The notes below the pieces were generated by a model. The model saw only the letters and a program-made list of their open reading frames with translations, searched no databases and had not been told where the DNA came from. From an uncultured Microbacteriaceae bacterium (GTDB lineage Bacteria > Actinomycetota > Actinomycetes > Actinomycetales > Microbacteriaceae), in contig CAJAKC010000045.1 of the NCBI GenBank assembly GCA_903940225.1, positions 39,910 through 103,909 of the forward strand: DNA of 64,000 nt, in the 5' to 3' direction. A program made the position numbers and the translations under genes. Shown in pieces: positions 47,372 through 56,142 of the stretch (the stretch's first letter is position 1; each line of letters begins with the position of its first letter).

Positions 47372-49098
47372 TTCGTAATCGTTGAGGTCTTCGAACTGAC
47401 CTTGACGGCGATGCGCTTCCCAGACTTAGTGGCGACCAGTCGAATCGAGATCTTGTGCCCGACGTCCGCCGTTTTCAGCACATAGGTCTTTGACTTTGCT
47501 CCCGTGATGACGACACCGTCTCGCAACCACTGTTTCGAGATTGACGTTCCCGACGTCCACGTTCCGTAGTTCGCGGTGAGGGTGCGGCCCTTGCGCTTCG
47601 TGCCCGAAATTGTCGGAGTACCTTGCGTCGCGATGGATGACACCGTCGGGGTTCGAGTCTTGATGGAGTAGGAGCCCAGGCTGCCGTAATCCGAATAGGA
47701 GCCCGTTCGTCCTACCCCGTCAATGGTGATGTAATACGTTCCGTTGGGCAAATCCGCGTTGATGACCCCATTCATCCCAGTTACCGGCGATGTCCCTACC
47801 CCGTTGCTTGCTTCAGTCGTAGAACTAGCCACGTCGGTGCTAAAAATTACCTTCCCTGCACTGTCACGCACGGACAGCTTGGTGTCCAGGTTGGTGTTGG
47901 GTGTCGGAGGCCCTGAATAGACACCAAGGCTGCCCGTCGTAACGGAGACCTTGTACCAGTCGACGTCCGTTCGACCGCCAATTACAGCATCGCGGGCGGT
48001 GGAACTCAGGGCTAGCGCCGTTGACCTTGAGTTATTTGCTTCATCGGGCAGTAGCGGTGCTCCGGAAGCCGAAATTGATGCGACGTCGTCTTCGTCGTTT
48101 GTGGCAGGGTCCAGGTCTGTCGTGTAATCACCGTTCGACCACTGAACAACACCGTTGTAGTAGCCGGCACCCATGATTGGTGCCCAGTTCTTTCCGTCAC
48201 CTAGTCCAATAAAGTATTCCCCGTCGCTGTCGTTTCCGTCGTGGTCGAGGCTGAGGTTGTGACCGACCTCGTGTGAAACCACGTCCGAAATGGATTTCCC
48301 GTCATCCCCGTTTCCTGCGAAAGCAAATGCCGGTTGAAGAGATTCGTGTGTGTAACCTTCCCCGTCGTCGAAATAGCTGAAGACATCCATGTAGGCGATG
48401 CCGCCACAGCCACACGATGAAAGGCTGGAGTTCCAGCTCGCATTGCCGGCGGTCACGAGTGCGCGCGTGCCGAACTCGAGATCCGTTTCGTCGACGCGGT
48501 CGATTGCCGCATCACCCGGATCGGCGGTGGTTACATTGACATCGAAGATTGCGTAATCTTCCGCAACGGCAGCCCACGTGTCGATGATGATTTGCTTTTC
48601 CGCATCACTGAATGCTGAATCGCCGTCGATGGTGAAAGCAGGGTATACCCCAGCCACCGTCGGACTTGGCGGCGACGTGGGTTCGTCCCATGTGGTCCCG
48701 ATTGGAACGGTGTGACCGTCGAAATCGATGAAAATGGTGCGATCTGAGCCCGGCCGGCTATTGAGCGTATTGAAGTTGGCAAGCGGTATCGATGTCACGT
48801 TTTGGGGGATGCCGACCGCGAGAGGGGCTCCGCTTTGCCGGATGGGGTCAACGTAGAGGACGAATCCCGATTCGGTCATTCGGGCCGTCGGGTCGTTGCG
48901 AAGCTGGGCAATGTCGGCCTTGGTCAGCTCGGGGTTGCGAGCACGCGCCGCGGCCACCCCGTTTTCGGCGACCCATTCGCCGACAGTGGGGATCGAAAAC
49001 TCCGGCTCTCGAGAGTCGGCATCTGCGCCGGATACCGCAAATCCCGCGATTGAAATTGCGATGACGGCGGTTGCGCCAAGTGTGCGAGTCGGTTTCAT
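47368..49098 (-). CDS. Secreted zinc metalloprotease with PPC-like and C-terminal Ig-like domains
   Basis: 576 residues. Signal peptide at 1-27. The catalytic motif HEVGHNLSLDH is at 276-286, and a Met-turn-like IMGAG follows at 308-312, as in metzincins. Then a beta-domain at about 360-475 resembling bacterial pre-peptidase C-terminal domains, and a last domain (about 485-576) like the repeat modules of actinobacterial surface proteins. No sorting signal, so it is probably released. Its start is 3 nt after the yajQ stop with no ribosome site. Confidence 0.82.
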   Translation of the reverse strand: MKPTRTLGATAVIAISIAGFAVSGADADSREPEFSIPTVGEWVAENGVAAARARNPELTKADIAQLRNDPTARMTESGFVLYVDPIRQSGAPLAVGIPQNVTSIPLANFNTLNSRPGSDRTIFIDFDGHTVPIGTTWDEPTSPPSPTVAGVYPAFTIDGDSAFSDAEKQIIIDTWAAVAEDYAIFDVNVTTADPGDAAIDRVDETDLEFGTRALVTAGNASWNSSLSSCGCGGIAYMDVFSYFDDGEGYTHESLQPAFAFAGNGDDGKSISDVVSHEVGHNLSLDHDGNDSDGEYFIGLGDGKNWAPIMGAGYYNGVVQWSNGDYTTDLDPATNDEDDVASISASGAPLLPDEANNSRSTALALSSTARDAVIGGRTDVDWYKVSVTTGSLGVYSGPPTPNTNLDTKLSVRDSAGKVIFSTDVASSTTEASNGVGTSPVTGMNGVINADLPNGTYYITIDGVGRTGSYSDYGSLGSYSIKTRTPTVSSIATQGTPTISGTKRKGRTLTANYGTWTSGTSISKQWLRDGVVITGAKSKTYVLKTADVGHKISIRLVATKSGKRIAVKVSSKTSTITN

Positions 49099-49101
49099 GG
49101 G

Positions 49102-49590
49102 TTATCGGAAGTTCACAAATTGAATGTCGATGGGGAGGTCGGAATTTTTCAGTAGCGACATCGTCGCCTGGAGGTCGTCGCGGCTTTTGGATGTGACACG
49201 AAGCTCGTCGCCCTGTATCTGCGCCTTGACCGACTTGGGGCCGTCCTCACGGATGATCTTCGAAATCTCTTTGGCGTGTTCGGAAGAAATGCCGTTCTTG
49301 ACGGTTGTTTCGATCCGGTATTCCTTGCCCGAGGGGAACGGTTTACCGATCTCCAGTGACTTGAGGGAAATCCCGCGCTTGATGAGTTTCGACTCAAAAA
49401 CGTCGAGCACTGCCTTGACGCGTTCTTCGGAGCTGGCCGCGAGGTTTACCGCCGTAGCCTTTTTCTCGATCGTCGCGCCAACCCCTTTGAAGTCGAATCG
49501 CGACGCAAGTTCCTTCTCGGTCTGGTTGACAGCATTATCGAGCTCCATAGAGTCGACCTTGCTCACAATGTCAAAAGCGGAATCAGCCAT
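49102..49590 (-). CDS. yajQ: YajQ-family nucleotide-binding protein
   Basis: 162 residues with the duplicated YajQ fold: [18 protein letters not shown] at the start, [14 protein letters not shown], and the end [12 protein letters not shown]. Homologs bind cyclic di-GMP or nucleotides in some species; the role in actinobacteria is unclear. TAAACT at 49602-49597 lies 6 nt before ATG. Confidence 0.9.
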   Translation of the reverse strand: MADSAFDIVSKVDSMELDNAVNQTEKELASRFDFKGVGATIEKKATAVNLAASSEERVKAVLDVFESKLIKRGISLKSLEIGKPFPSGKEYRIETTVKNGISSEHAKEISKIIREDGPKSVKAQIQGDELRVTSKSRDDLQATMSLLKNSDLPIDIQFVNFR

Positions 49591-49745
49591 GCCTAGAGTT
49601 TAGGTCGAAACCGTTTACTGTGAAACACCCGTTGTCAAAGATTTGTCAAATCCGCAACCAGCATCGAGTTTCCACACCTGAGCGCAATCTTGTATTGTTG
49701 TCAATTGCGCACTCAACCGTTGAATAAACGGCTGGGAATGCATCC

Positions 49746-49830
49746 GGTGGATTACCCAAGCGGCCAAAGGGATCTGACTGTAAATCAGACTGCTCAGCAT
49801 TCGGGGGTTCGAATCCCTCATCCACCACCA
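49746..49830 (+). tRNA. tRNA-Tyr (GTA)
   Basis: 85 nt with encoded CCA. Acceptor GGTGGAT pairs with ATCCACC, the anticodon loop CTGTAAA holds GTA, and a long variable arm is present as for type II tRNAs. Confidence 0.95.
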
Positions 49831-49913
49831 GGGTTGGTCGCACGAAGCGTCGAGTGGCGCACCCATAGGGTACTGGCATAAACTTGCGCAATGCCGTTAT
49901 TACGGGAGGTTTC

Positions 49914-50936
49914 GTGAGCAATCACTTGAACACGCCGCAGGACGCGTCGCGGGATTCAGTGAGCCCTGAAACCGCGGGTCAGCCTCTAACGAGGCGCGAG
50001 CGTCGACTGCTCAACCAATCACCACGAACGGCCGCGGATGGCGTTCCCCAGCCAGTTTCCGCATCGGAACTCATCAGCAACGTCAAAAGTGCGCCGGCGG
50101 TCGCCGGCGAGAAACCGCTTCCCGCCACAATTATTGGAGCACGCCGCGACCCTGCCGTTCGCACCGTTCGTCTGCGCCCAGCAGGTGCTCAACGTGTGGG
50201 TCGAGATTTCGTGCCGCGCGCCGGCCGAGCGATTCGACGGATTGCACGGGAGACCTGGTCGACGAGCATTCGGGGACTCGTCGTCCTGGTGATTGGTGCG
50301 TTTATGGTGACTCTGACGCTGCCGACAACGGGCTTCAATCTTGCGATGCCCGGATATGCGACGACCGAAAACGGTGTTGACCAGGTAATCACCGCAGTAT
50401 CGAATTCCGATGTCGCAACGCCGATCACGCTCGGCACTTTCAAAATCAGCAACTACGGGGACCTCCTTTCGTTGAGATACGGTTCGGGAAACTTCTCGTA
50501 TTCCGTGGCGAGTACGGGAATCGTTCGGTGGCCGTTTCCTTACGCGGCTCCCATTTCTTCCCCTTTCGGCGCCCGAGTTGCCCCGTGCGCCGCCTGTTCT
50601 ACGTTGCACCAGGGGCTCGACTTTGACCCGAAAGAAGGGTCGGCAATCTATGCGATCGCCGACGGTGTCGTCAAAGCAGTTCACAACGATACGTGGGGCT
50701 TTGGCCGTTGGGTCGTCATTCGTCACGATCTGAATGGGCTCGTCTTCGATTCCATCTACGCGCACATGGAACGCAACTCGGTGGACCTCAAAGAGGGCGA
50801 TGAGGTTAAAGTCGCCGACTATGTCGGTCGTGTCGGTAACACCGGCACGTCCACCGGCGCCCACTTGCACCTCGAAATTCACGTGGACGGCGTCGCGGTC
50901 GATCCGTTTGTGTGGCTCAAAAAGTACACCGATTAA
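49914..50936 (+). CDS. Membrane-anchored M23 peptidase
   Basis: 340 residues from GTG 49914, which has GGGAGG upstream; a TTG ten codons earlier lacks this. A basic cytoplasmic region (about 1-120) is followed by one transmembrane segment (LVVLVIGAFMVTLTLP) and an external LytM/M23 domain. Zinc motifs: HQGLDFD and HLHLE, with CAAC just before the first. Likely a cell-wall hydrolase or septal amidase activator, separate from the coiled-coil form at 2453. Confidence 0.88.
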   Translation: MSNHLNTPQDASRDSVSPETAGQPLTRRERRLLNQSPRTAADGVPQPVSASELISNVKSAPAVAGEKPLPATIIGARRDPAVRTVRLRPAGAQRVGRDFVPRAGRAIRRIARETWSTSIRGLVVLVIGAFMVTLTLPTTGFNLAMPGYATTENGVDQVITAVSNSDVATPITLGTFKISNYGDLLSLRYGSGNFSYSVASTGIVRWPFPYAAPISSPFGARVAPCAACSTLHQGLDFDPKEGSAIYAIADGVVKAVHNDTWGFGRWVVIRHDLNGLVFDSIYAHMERNSVDLKEGDEVKVADYVGRVGNTGTSTGAHLHLEIHVDGVAVDPFVWLKKYTD

Positions 50937-50943
50937 CGCCTAT

Positions 50944-51020
50944 TGGTAGCGAGGGCGGGACTCGAACCCGCGACACCACGATTATGAGCCGTGTGCTCTA
51001 ACCACCTGAGCTACCCCGCC
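50944..51020 (-). tRNA. tRNA-Met, elongator (CAT)
   Basis: 77 nt with encoded CCA. Anticodon loop CTCATAA. The body GGCGGGGTAGCTCAG closely follows actinobacterial elongator tRNA-Met. First pair is G-U. A lysidine-type tRNA-Ile is less likely by body sequence. Confidence 0.9.
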
Positions 51021-51036
51021 GCAACCTTTAAGGTCG

Positions 51037-51108
<72 letters not shown>

Positions 51109-51249
51109 GCGTGCACAAAGGCACCATGCGAGATTAGCACCTTGGGTGTACTCCCGCGAAATCGGGGGAAAGCGGCCCTCCCCGGCCCCCATCGCGGCCC
51201 GATTGTCGGTACTTCCCTCATGTATTGCGACACGCCGAGAAACACAATA

Positions 51250-51288
51250 TGTAGTGGAACTACACTCCTGTCATTCCCGCGATATAGT
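51250..51288 (+). promoter_or_regulatory. Promoter with overlapping palindrome for the 27-aa peptide gene
   Basis: TGTAGT-GGA-ACTACA (51250-51264) is a perfect 6-bp inverted repeat. TATAGT at 51283-51288 is a good -10, and its expected -35 position falls on the right arm of the repeat. The layout suggests repressor control. Confidence 0.5.
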
Positions 51289-51336
51289 GTTCATCTACCG
51301 CGGTTACGCCGCAACCTTGAACCACAGGAGGAACGT

Positions 51337-51420
51337 ATGGACTTCGACAACGACAGTGTTGGCGGCTACGCGGTTCCCGTCGACCCGATGGACCTGCTGC
51401 AGTGTGACAGCTGCCAGTAA
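51337..51420 (+). CDS. 27-residue peptide with C-terminal CDSCQ
   Basis: ATG 51337 follows a textbook ribosome site (AGGAGGAACGT). The peptide has an acidic N-terminus (MDFDNDS), a middle GGYAVPVDPMD, and ends LLQCDSCQ. The gene has its own promoter and terminator, so it is a complete transcription unit. I do not recognise a family. Options include a secreted or modified peptide, a metal-binding or redox peptide through CxxC, or a conserved actinobacterial microprotein. No modifying enzyme or exporter is adjacent. Confidence 0.65.
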   Translation: MDFDNDSVGGYAVPVDPMDLLQCDSCQ

Positions 51421-51438
51421 CAATTACTGAGCCTCGAG

Positions 51439-51467
51439 GCCCCGTTCACATTGTTTGTGACCGGGGC
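51439..51467 (+). terminator. Terminator of the 27-aa peptide gene
   Basis: GCCCCG/CGGGGC with inner TCACA/TGTGA, one mismatch, followed by TTTCGCTTT. Lies 18 nt past the stop. Confidence 0.8.
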
Positions 51468-51522
51468 TTTCGCTTTGCCCGATGTTCCGCTTCCCGGCTC
51501 GGTTGCGTGGGAGAATAACAAG

Positions 51523-52050
51523 ATGAACGATGTGCGCACGCCCGATCCGGGTTGGTTCTCGGACGACGAATTCGACGACGTCCGGCGCCGAATTCCGATG
51601 CTGTACGTCGAGGCGGTTCCCGTTCACGTCGACGACCTCGGGTTCGTCACCGACATCGGTGTACTCATTCGCGTCGATCAGTACGGCGAAATGAGATCAG
51701 CGCTCGTCGCGGGTCGCGTCAAATACGGCGAGTCGATTCGCGATGCGCTTGTTCGAAATCTCGAGAAGGATTTGGGCTCACTGGCTTTTCCGCGGCTCCC
51801 GCTCTCGCCGGTTCCCGCGACGGTCGCCGAATACTTTCCGTTCCCCGGCAGGCTCGTCGACGAACGTCAGCACGCCGTGTCTCTCGTTTACATTGTCCCC
51901 GTGAGCGGGGAGTGCCAGCCTCGACAAGATGCCCTCGACATCCGTTGGATCCCTTTCCACGAGGCATTGCTCGAGGCGATCGATTCCGAGTTCGTCGGTG
52001 GTCGCGGCCAGGTGTTGCGCGCCGCGTTGAATACAGTCACCCAGAGATAG
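51523..52050 (+). CDS. NUDIX-like protein (DUF4916 type)
   Basis: 175 residues from ATG 51523. The fold resembles NUDIX hydrolases (VDDLGFVTDIGVLIRVDQYG, AGRVKYGESIRDALVRNLEKDLG), but the box is altered: the usual REXXEE helix is not there. It may therefore bind rather than hydrolyse nucleotides. GAGAAT at 51511-51516 is a possible leaderless -10. Stands alone. Confidence 0.7.
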   Translation: MNDVRTPDPGWFSDDEFDDVRRRIPMLYVEAVPVHVDDLGFVTDIGVLIRVDQYGEMRSALVAGRVKYGESIRDALVRNLEKDLGSLAFPRLPLSPVPATVAEYFPFPGRLVDERQHAVSLVYIVPVSGECQPRQDALDIRWIPFHEALLEAIDSEFVGGRGQVLRAALNTVTQR

Positions 52051-52114
52051 TTGGCCCGGTTCACCAACCCGCGCAAGAAACGCTCATTTACGGCGCTCTG
52101 AACGGAGTCAAGTT

Positions 52115-52143
52115 GTGTTTTCGCGCCGATTGGCGCAACACAT
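52115..52143 (+). other. Hairpin in the 149-bp gap before the decarboxylase gene
   Basis: TGTGTT and AACACA flank an inner GCGCC/GGCGC stem. No U-run. It may end the NUDIX-like transcript. A TAATCT -10 candidate for the decarboxylase lies near 52167. Confidence 0.35.
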
Positions 52144-52199
52144 CTAGGGAAACGGCAACGCACGCGTAATCTAGGGTGCACTGACCTCTGGAGTAACTG

Positions 52200-53579
52200 A
52201 TGAATGACCCACAACGAATGCACAAGCACGACGCGGCAACGGTCGCGCTGCGCGAAAAGATTTTCCAGTACACGCGCGAGCGCATGGAGATGGATCCGCC
52301 GCTCGATCGCTCAGCGACCTATAAGGAATTGCGGGCAATAATGCCCGACACCGTGACCGAAGCGGGCATCGGCGGAGACACCGCTCTCGACCTGTTCACG
52401 GAAATCCTCGCTCCGGCCTGCATGTCGATTGACTTCCCCGGGCAAGTTTCATTCATCCCCACCGCGCCGTCGGAGGCGTCGATTCTGTTTGACCTCGTGG
52501 TGTCTGCGTCGAGCGTGTTCGGTGGCTCGTGGCTCGAAGGTGCCGGTGCGGTGTACGCCGAGAACGAGGTACTCACGTTCCTCGCGCGCGAGGCGGGAAT
52601 GCCGACCGGTGCCGGTGGCGTCTTTGTGCAGGGCGGAACCGTCGGAAATCTCAGCGCGTTGGTCGCCGCTCGTCAGGAAGCGATGCGCAAGCGCGAAGAA
52701 GCTGGACTGAGCCGCCCGGTGCGGTGGCGGGTTGCCGCCTCGGAAGAAGCGCACTCATCCGTCGCGCACGCTGCGCGCGTCATGGATATCGACGTCATTA
52801 AGATTCCGGTTGGCGCCGACGGGCGCCTCTATGGCCAGGTGATTGAGGAAACTCTTGCCGGGGATTGGGACGGAATCTTTGCGATCGTCGCTACGGGGGG
52901 CACAACGAACTTCGGAATCGTGGATGACATCGCGAGTGTTGTCGAAGTCGGCCGCGCCCACGATGTCTGGGTTCACGTCGACGGCGCTTACGGTGTCGCG
53001 GCGATGCTCGCCCCGAGCACCAAGAAGCACTTCGCGGGGCTGGGCGACGTCGACTCGTTTATCGTTGACCCGCACAAGTGGCTGTATGCGCCATTCGACG
53101 CCTGTGCATTGATCTACCGGAATCCCGCGATTGGTCGCGCGGCGCACACCCAACACGCCTCGTATCTTGATGTCCTGACCGACACAACCGAGTGGAATCC
53201 ATCTGACTTTGCCGTTCACCTGTCGCGCCGCGCCCGTGGTTTGCCACTGTGGTTCTCGATGGCGACACACGGTGTCACCGCCTATCGTGACGCGATTGAG
53301 TCGAACAACCAACTAGCGCAGCGCATTGCCCAGGTGATCCGCGAGAGCGACCACCTCGAACTCGTTCGCGACCCGATGCTGTCGGTCGTCGTGTTCCGAC
53401 GAAAAGGCTGGACGCAGGAACAATATGTTGCGTGGGGTGACAAGATGTTTGACGAACAGATCGCCGCGTGCTTCTCGTCCAAGTACCGCGATGAGCCTGT
53501 TTTCCGATTCGCGATTGTCAATCCGTTGACCACATTCGAGATTCTCATGGACCTCGTCGAACGACTCAAGGAGAGCTAA
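52200..53579 (+). CDS. PLP-dependent group II decarboxylase
   Basis: 459 residues of the aromatic/acidic amino acid decarboxylase family. The PLP Lys is K293 in VDPHKWLYAPFD, with VHVDGAYG and the N-terminal PGQVSFIPTAPS. Ribosome site GGAG before ATG 52200. The next gene, an agmatine deiminase homolog, starts directly after the stop, so the pair is co-transcribed. Amino acid substrate not assignable: aromatic, glutamate, 2,4-diaminobutyrate and others share this fold. Confidence 0.85.
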   Translation: MNDPQRMHKHDAATVALREKIFQYTRERMEMDPPLDRSATYKELRAIMPDTVTEAGIGGDTALDLFTEILAPACMSIDFPGQVSFIPTAPSEASILFDLVVSASSVFGGSWLEGAGAVYAENEVLTFLAREAGMPTGAGGVFVQGGTVGNLSALVAARQEAMRKREEAGLSRPVRWRVAASEEAHSSVAHAARVMDIDVIKIPVGADGRLYGQVIEETLAGDWDGIFAIVATGGTTNFGIVDDIASVVEVGRAHDVWVHVDGAYGVAAMLAPSTKKHFAGLGDVDSFIVDPHKWLYAPFDACALIYRNPAIGRAAHTQHASYLDVLTDTTEWNPSDFAVHLSRRARGLPLWFSMATHGVTAYRDAIESNNQLAQRIAQVIRESDHLELVRDPMLSVVVFRRKGWTQEQYVAWGDKMFDEQIAACFSSKYRDEPVFRFAIVNPLTTFEILMDLVERLKES

Positions 53580-54578
53580 ATGGTGCCCCGCTGGCCTGCT
53601 GAATGGGAACGACACGAACGCACGTGGATGGCGTGGCCACACGGCGGATACAGCCTCGGTGAAACCGACGCGGAAATCGAGGAAGCCCGCCGTGCGTGGT
53701 CGACCGTTGCGAACACCATCGTCAAATACGAACCGGTGTCGATGGTGGTGGATCCGGCGGCGGTCCAGGTTGCCAGCGAATGGCTTGACCCCCGAGTGGA
53801 CGTCGTGATCGCACCCCTCGACGACGCATGGATGCGAGACATTGGCCCGACGTTCGTGCGGGCGAGCGACGGATCGATGCTCGGTGTCGACTGGATTTTC
53901 AACGGCTGGGGGGCGCAGGAGTGGGCCAACTGGGGCAACGATTCCCAGATCGCACGACGGGTTCTCGAGGAATCCGGCACCACCGTCATTTCGTCATCGA
54001 TGACAAACGAGGGTGGCGGAATCCACACCAACGGAAACGGGGTCGTCCTCGTCACCGAAACCGTCCAGCTCGATGCCGGCCGCAATCCGGGCTGGACGAG
54101 AGACGACGTCGAACGGGAACTCTTCGACACTTTGGGCGCAAGCCGGGTCGTCTGGGTACCCCGCGGGCTCACTCGGGACTATGACGATTTCGGGACACGC
54201 GGTCACATCGACATCGTCGCCGCCTTCTGTAACGACAACACCGTCCTGTTTCACGACCAGCGCAACCCCGAACACCCCGACTTCGCGGTTTCTGCGGTGG
54301 TGCGGGACCTGCTCGTTGCCGAAGGTTTTGACGTCATTCCGGTTCCGGCCCCGATCGTCCTGACCGACGACGAGGGTCCGGTCGACTATTCCTACATCAA
54401 CCACTACGTCGTGAACGGAGCCGTCATCCTCTGCGGGTTTGATGACCCGAACGACGAGGTGGCCAAGGGAATTCTCGAAAAGGCGTACCCCGGCCGAACA
54501 GTCGAACTGATTGATGCACGCCCGCTCTTTGCGCGCGGCGGCGGCATTCACTGCATCACTCAGCAGCAGCCCGCTTAG
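53580..54578 (+). CDS. Agmatine deiminase family protein
   Basis: 332 residues, guanidino-modifying fold. Conserved MRDIGPTFV, NEGGGIHTNG, RGHIDIVAAFC and the nucleophile Cys325 in RGGGIHCITQQQP. It would convert agmatine to N-carbamoylputrescine and ammonia. ATG follows the decarboxylase stop without a gap. No N-carbamoylputrescine amidase is next to it, so the route may continue elsewhere or serve another guanidino compound. Confidence 0.88.
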   Translation: MVPRWPAEWERHERTWMAWPHGGYSLGETDAEIEEARRAWSTVANTIVKYEPVSMVVDPAAVQVASEWLDPRVDVVIAPLDDAWMRDIGPTFVRASDGSMLGVDWIFNGWGAQEWANWGNDSQIARRVLEESGTTVISSSMTNEGGGIHTNGNGVVLVTETVQLDAGRNPGWTRDDVERELFDTLGASRVVWVPRGLTRDYDDFGTRGHIDIVAAFCNDNTVLFHDQRNPEHPDFAVSAVVRDLLVAEGFDVIPVPAPIVLTDDEGPVDYSYINHYVVNGAVILCGFDDPNDEVAKGILEKAYPGRTVELIDARPLFARGGGIHCITQQQPA

Positions 54579-55081
54579 CCTCGGTACTCCCACACAATTC
54601 GGTGCTTGTCCGAATAGCCGCGGTGGCACTTCGGGCAGGACTCTTTGCGGTGGTAGGGCTTGCGAAACCGGTGATACTCGTGTCCAGCTGGGCAGAGCCC
54701 GACCCACGTGGCTCGGTGGGTTGCAATCTCATTGCGATGCGTAATCCATCCCGTGTACCCAATCGATACGGCGATGTCGTACCACTCCTGCGTGTGCCGG
54801 TGATGTTTCGGAGCGAGTGCGTGAGCAATTTCGTGCAGCATCGTTTGTTCGCACTCGTCAAGAGACCACAACTCGCACAGGTACTTCGACATCGAAATCG
54901 TCTTCGTGCCGTGATTACACAGGCCGCCGCGCTTTTTCGCGTTGTCGAACCTGAACGTCCACGGGTCTTTTGTGCCACGCAAATGATTCGCCATGAGCTT
55001 CTCAGCCATTGCGTGAACCTCGGTCAACTCCGCCACGCGCTCAACGATAAGTCGGGGGACGGTCAACGTGCCGTCGAACAC
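54575..55081 (-). CDS. SprT-like zinc metalloprotein
   Basis: 168 residues from GTG 55081, the first plausible start after the upstream gene; no clear ribosome site. The zinc motif HEIAHALAPKHHRH fits the SprT/SPRTN family, and a C-terminal zinc-ribbon-like part has CPAGHEY and CPKCHRGYSD. Homologs cut DNA-protein crosslinks in eukaryotes; the bacterial role is poorly defined. Overlaps the agmatine deiminase gene by 4 nt at the stops. Confidence 0.8.
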   Translation of the reverse strand: MFDGTLTVPRLIVERVAELTEVHAMAEKLMANHLRGTKDPWTFRFDNAKKRGGLCNHGTKTISMSKYLCELWSLDECEQTMLHEIAHALAPKHHRHTQEWYDIAVSIGYTGWITHRNEIATHRATWVGLCPAGHEYHRFRKPYHRKESCPKCHRGYSDKHRIVWEYRG

Positions 55082-55098
55082 GCTAAACAGGCAGTGAA

Positions 55099-55953
55099 TT
55101 AGGTGCGAAAAAGCGTGCGCGCGGGCGGCGGGGAATCGATCGCCGTCGCGTCCGTCACGAGAGTTCCGGCCGCAGACCATTCGGCGGCCTCCGAACCCGA
55201 TGCGGTGATAGCGGGGTGTGGCCCGCGCCCCGCGAGTTTCGCCGCCCACGGTAACGGTGCGGCGCTCGCGACGAGCACGACGTTGCCGAACCGCTTGGAG
55301 CGCATCACACTCTGTTCGCCGGTCGCGAGAGCGTCGCCGAACACGTGCCGCAGAGTGGCGAGTTGGCCGCGCGCAAAGGTCATGGGCGGACCGTCGGTAA
55401 CGTTGGCGACGAGGATGCCGTCCGGGGAAAGCAGTCGCTGTGCGGCCCGATAGAACTCGATGCTCGTGACGTGTGCCGGGGTGCGCGCACCGCGGAAGAC
55501 GTCGACGACGATGAGGTCGACCTGCCCGAGTAGACCGACGGGCAACGCTTCCATTACTTCGCGGGCGTCACCGTAGCGACAACGAATCGACGCACCGCGG
55601 GGCAGAGGCAGGTGTTCGCGCACAAAGTCGATGAGGTCGCGTTCTATCTCGATGACCTGTTGTCGAGAGTTGGGCCTTGTCGCCTCGATGTATCGGGGGA
55701 TGGTCAGAGCGCCCGCGCCGAGGTGCAGGGCGGTGATGGCGGCCGCTGATGGGAAGGCCATGTCGATGACGTGGCCGATTCGTTGGATGTAGTCAAAGTG
55801 CAGTTCGGTCGGGTCGGAGAGGTCGACGTGGGACTGTGGTGTTCCGTCGATATCGAGCGTCCAGCCGCCGCCGCGCCATGGATCGGGGATGATCTGCGCG
55901 ATCAAACCGGAACCGGTCAAGCGTCGCTGAAGCGGAGAGGGCATAACACCCAT
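55099..55953 (-). CDS. Spermidine-synthase-like SAM-fold protein
   Basis: 284 residues. Rossmann methyltransferase core: LHLGAGALTIPRYI, an acidic loop VIEIERDLIDFV, and VDVFRGARTPAHVTS. This matches the speE-like cytosolic proteins of actinobacteria. The gate-keeping residues for polyamine synthesis are not obvious, so aminopropyl transfer is uncertain. Starts possible at TTG 55965, ATG 55953 or ATG 55944; I chose 55953. Confidence 0.78.
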   Translation of the reverse strand: MGVMPSPLQRRLTGSGLIAQIIPDPWRGGGWTLDIDGTPQSHVDLSDPTELHFDYIQRIGHVIDMAFPSAAAITALHLGAGALTIPRYIEATRPNSRQQVIEIERDLIDFVREHLPLPRGASIRCRYGDAREVMEALPVGLLGQVDLIVVDVFRGARTPAHVTSIEFYRAAQRLLSPDGILVANVTDGPPMTFARGQLATLRHVFGDALATGEQSVMRSKRFGNVVLVASAAPLPWAAKLAGRGPHPAITASGSEAAEWSAAGTLVTDATAIDSPPPARTLFRT

Positions 55954-55973
55954 AATCGTTGCCAATTCGTAAC

Positions 55974-56002
55974 TTTACAAACGCGCATTCGTCGTGTACC
56001 GT
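55974..56002 (+). promoter_or_regulatory. Candidate rpoB promoter
   Basis: TTTACA (55974-55979), a 17-nt spacer, then TACCGT (55997-56002). It leaves a leader of about 130 nt before rpoB, longer than usual in this window. Confidence 0.5.
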
Positions 56003-56142
56003 AGCAGTTTGCGCTCTTTTCTGCTCGGTCATCAAATGGTGGATGCCCGAATTCCCGTAAATAGTGGCGGGAAATGAACTCTCCAGCGCGTCCCAACTCA
56101 CACGCTAGCTAATTGGGCCGAGTGCCCGTGAAGGACAATTCT

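Noticed and set aside
50944..51020. CAT-anticodon tRNA as lysidine-type tRNA-Ile
   Set aside because: The body sequence follows the elongator tRNA-Met of actinobacteria; presence of tilS alone does not change this.
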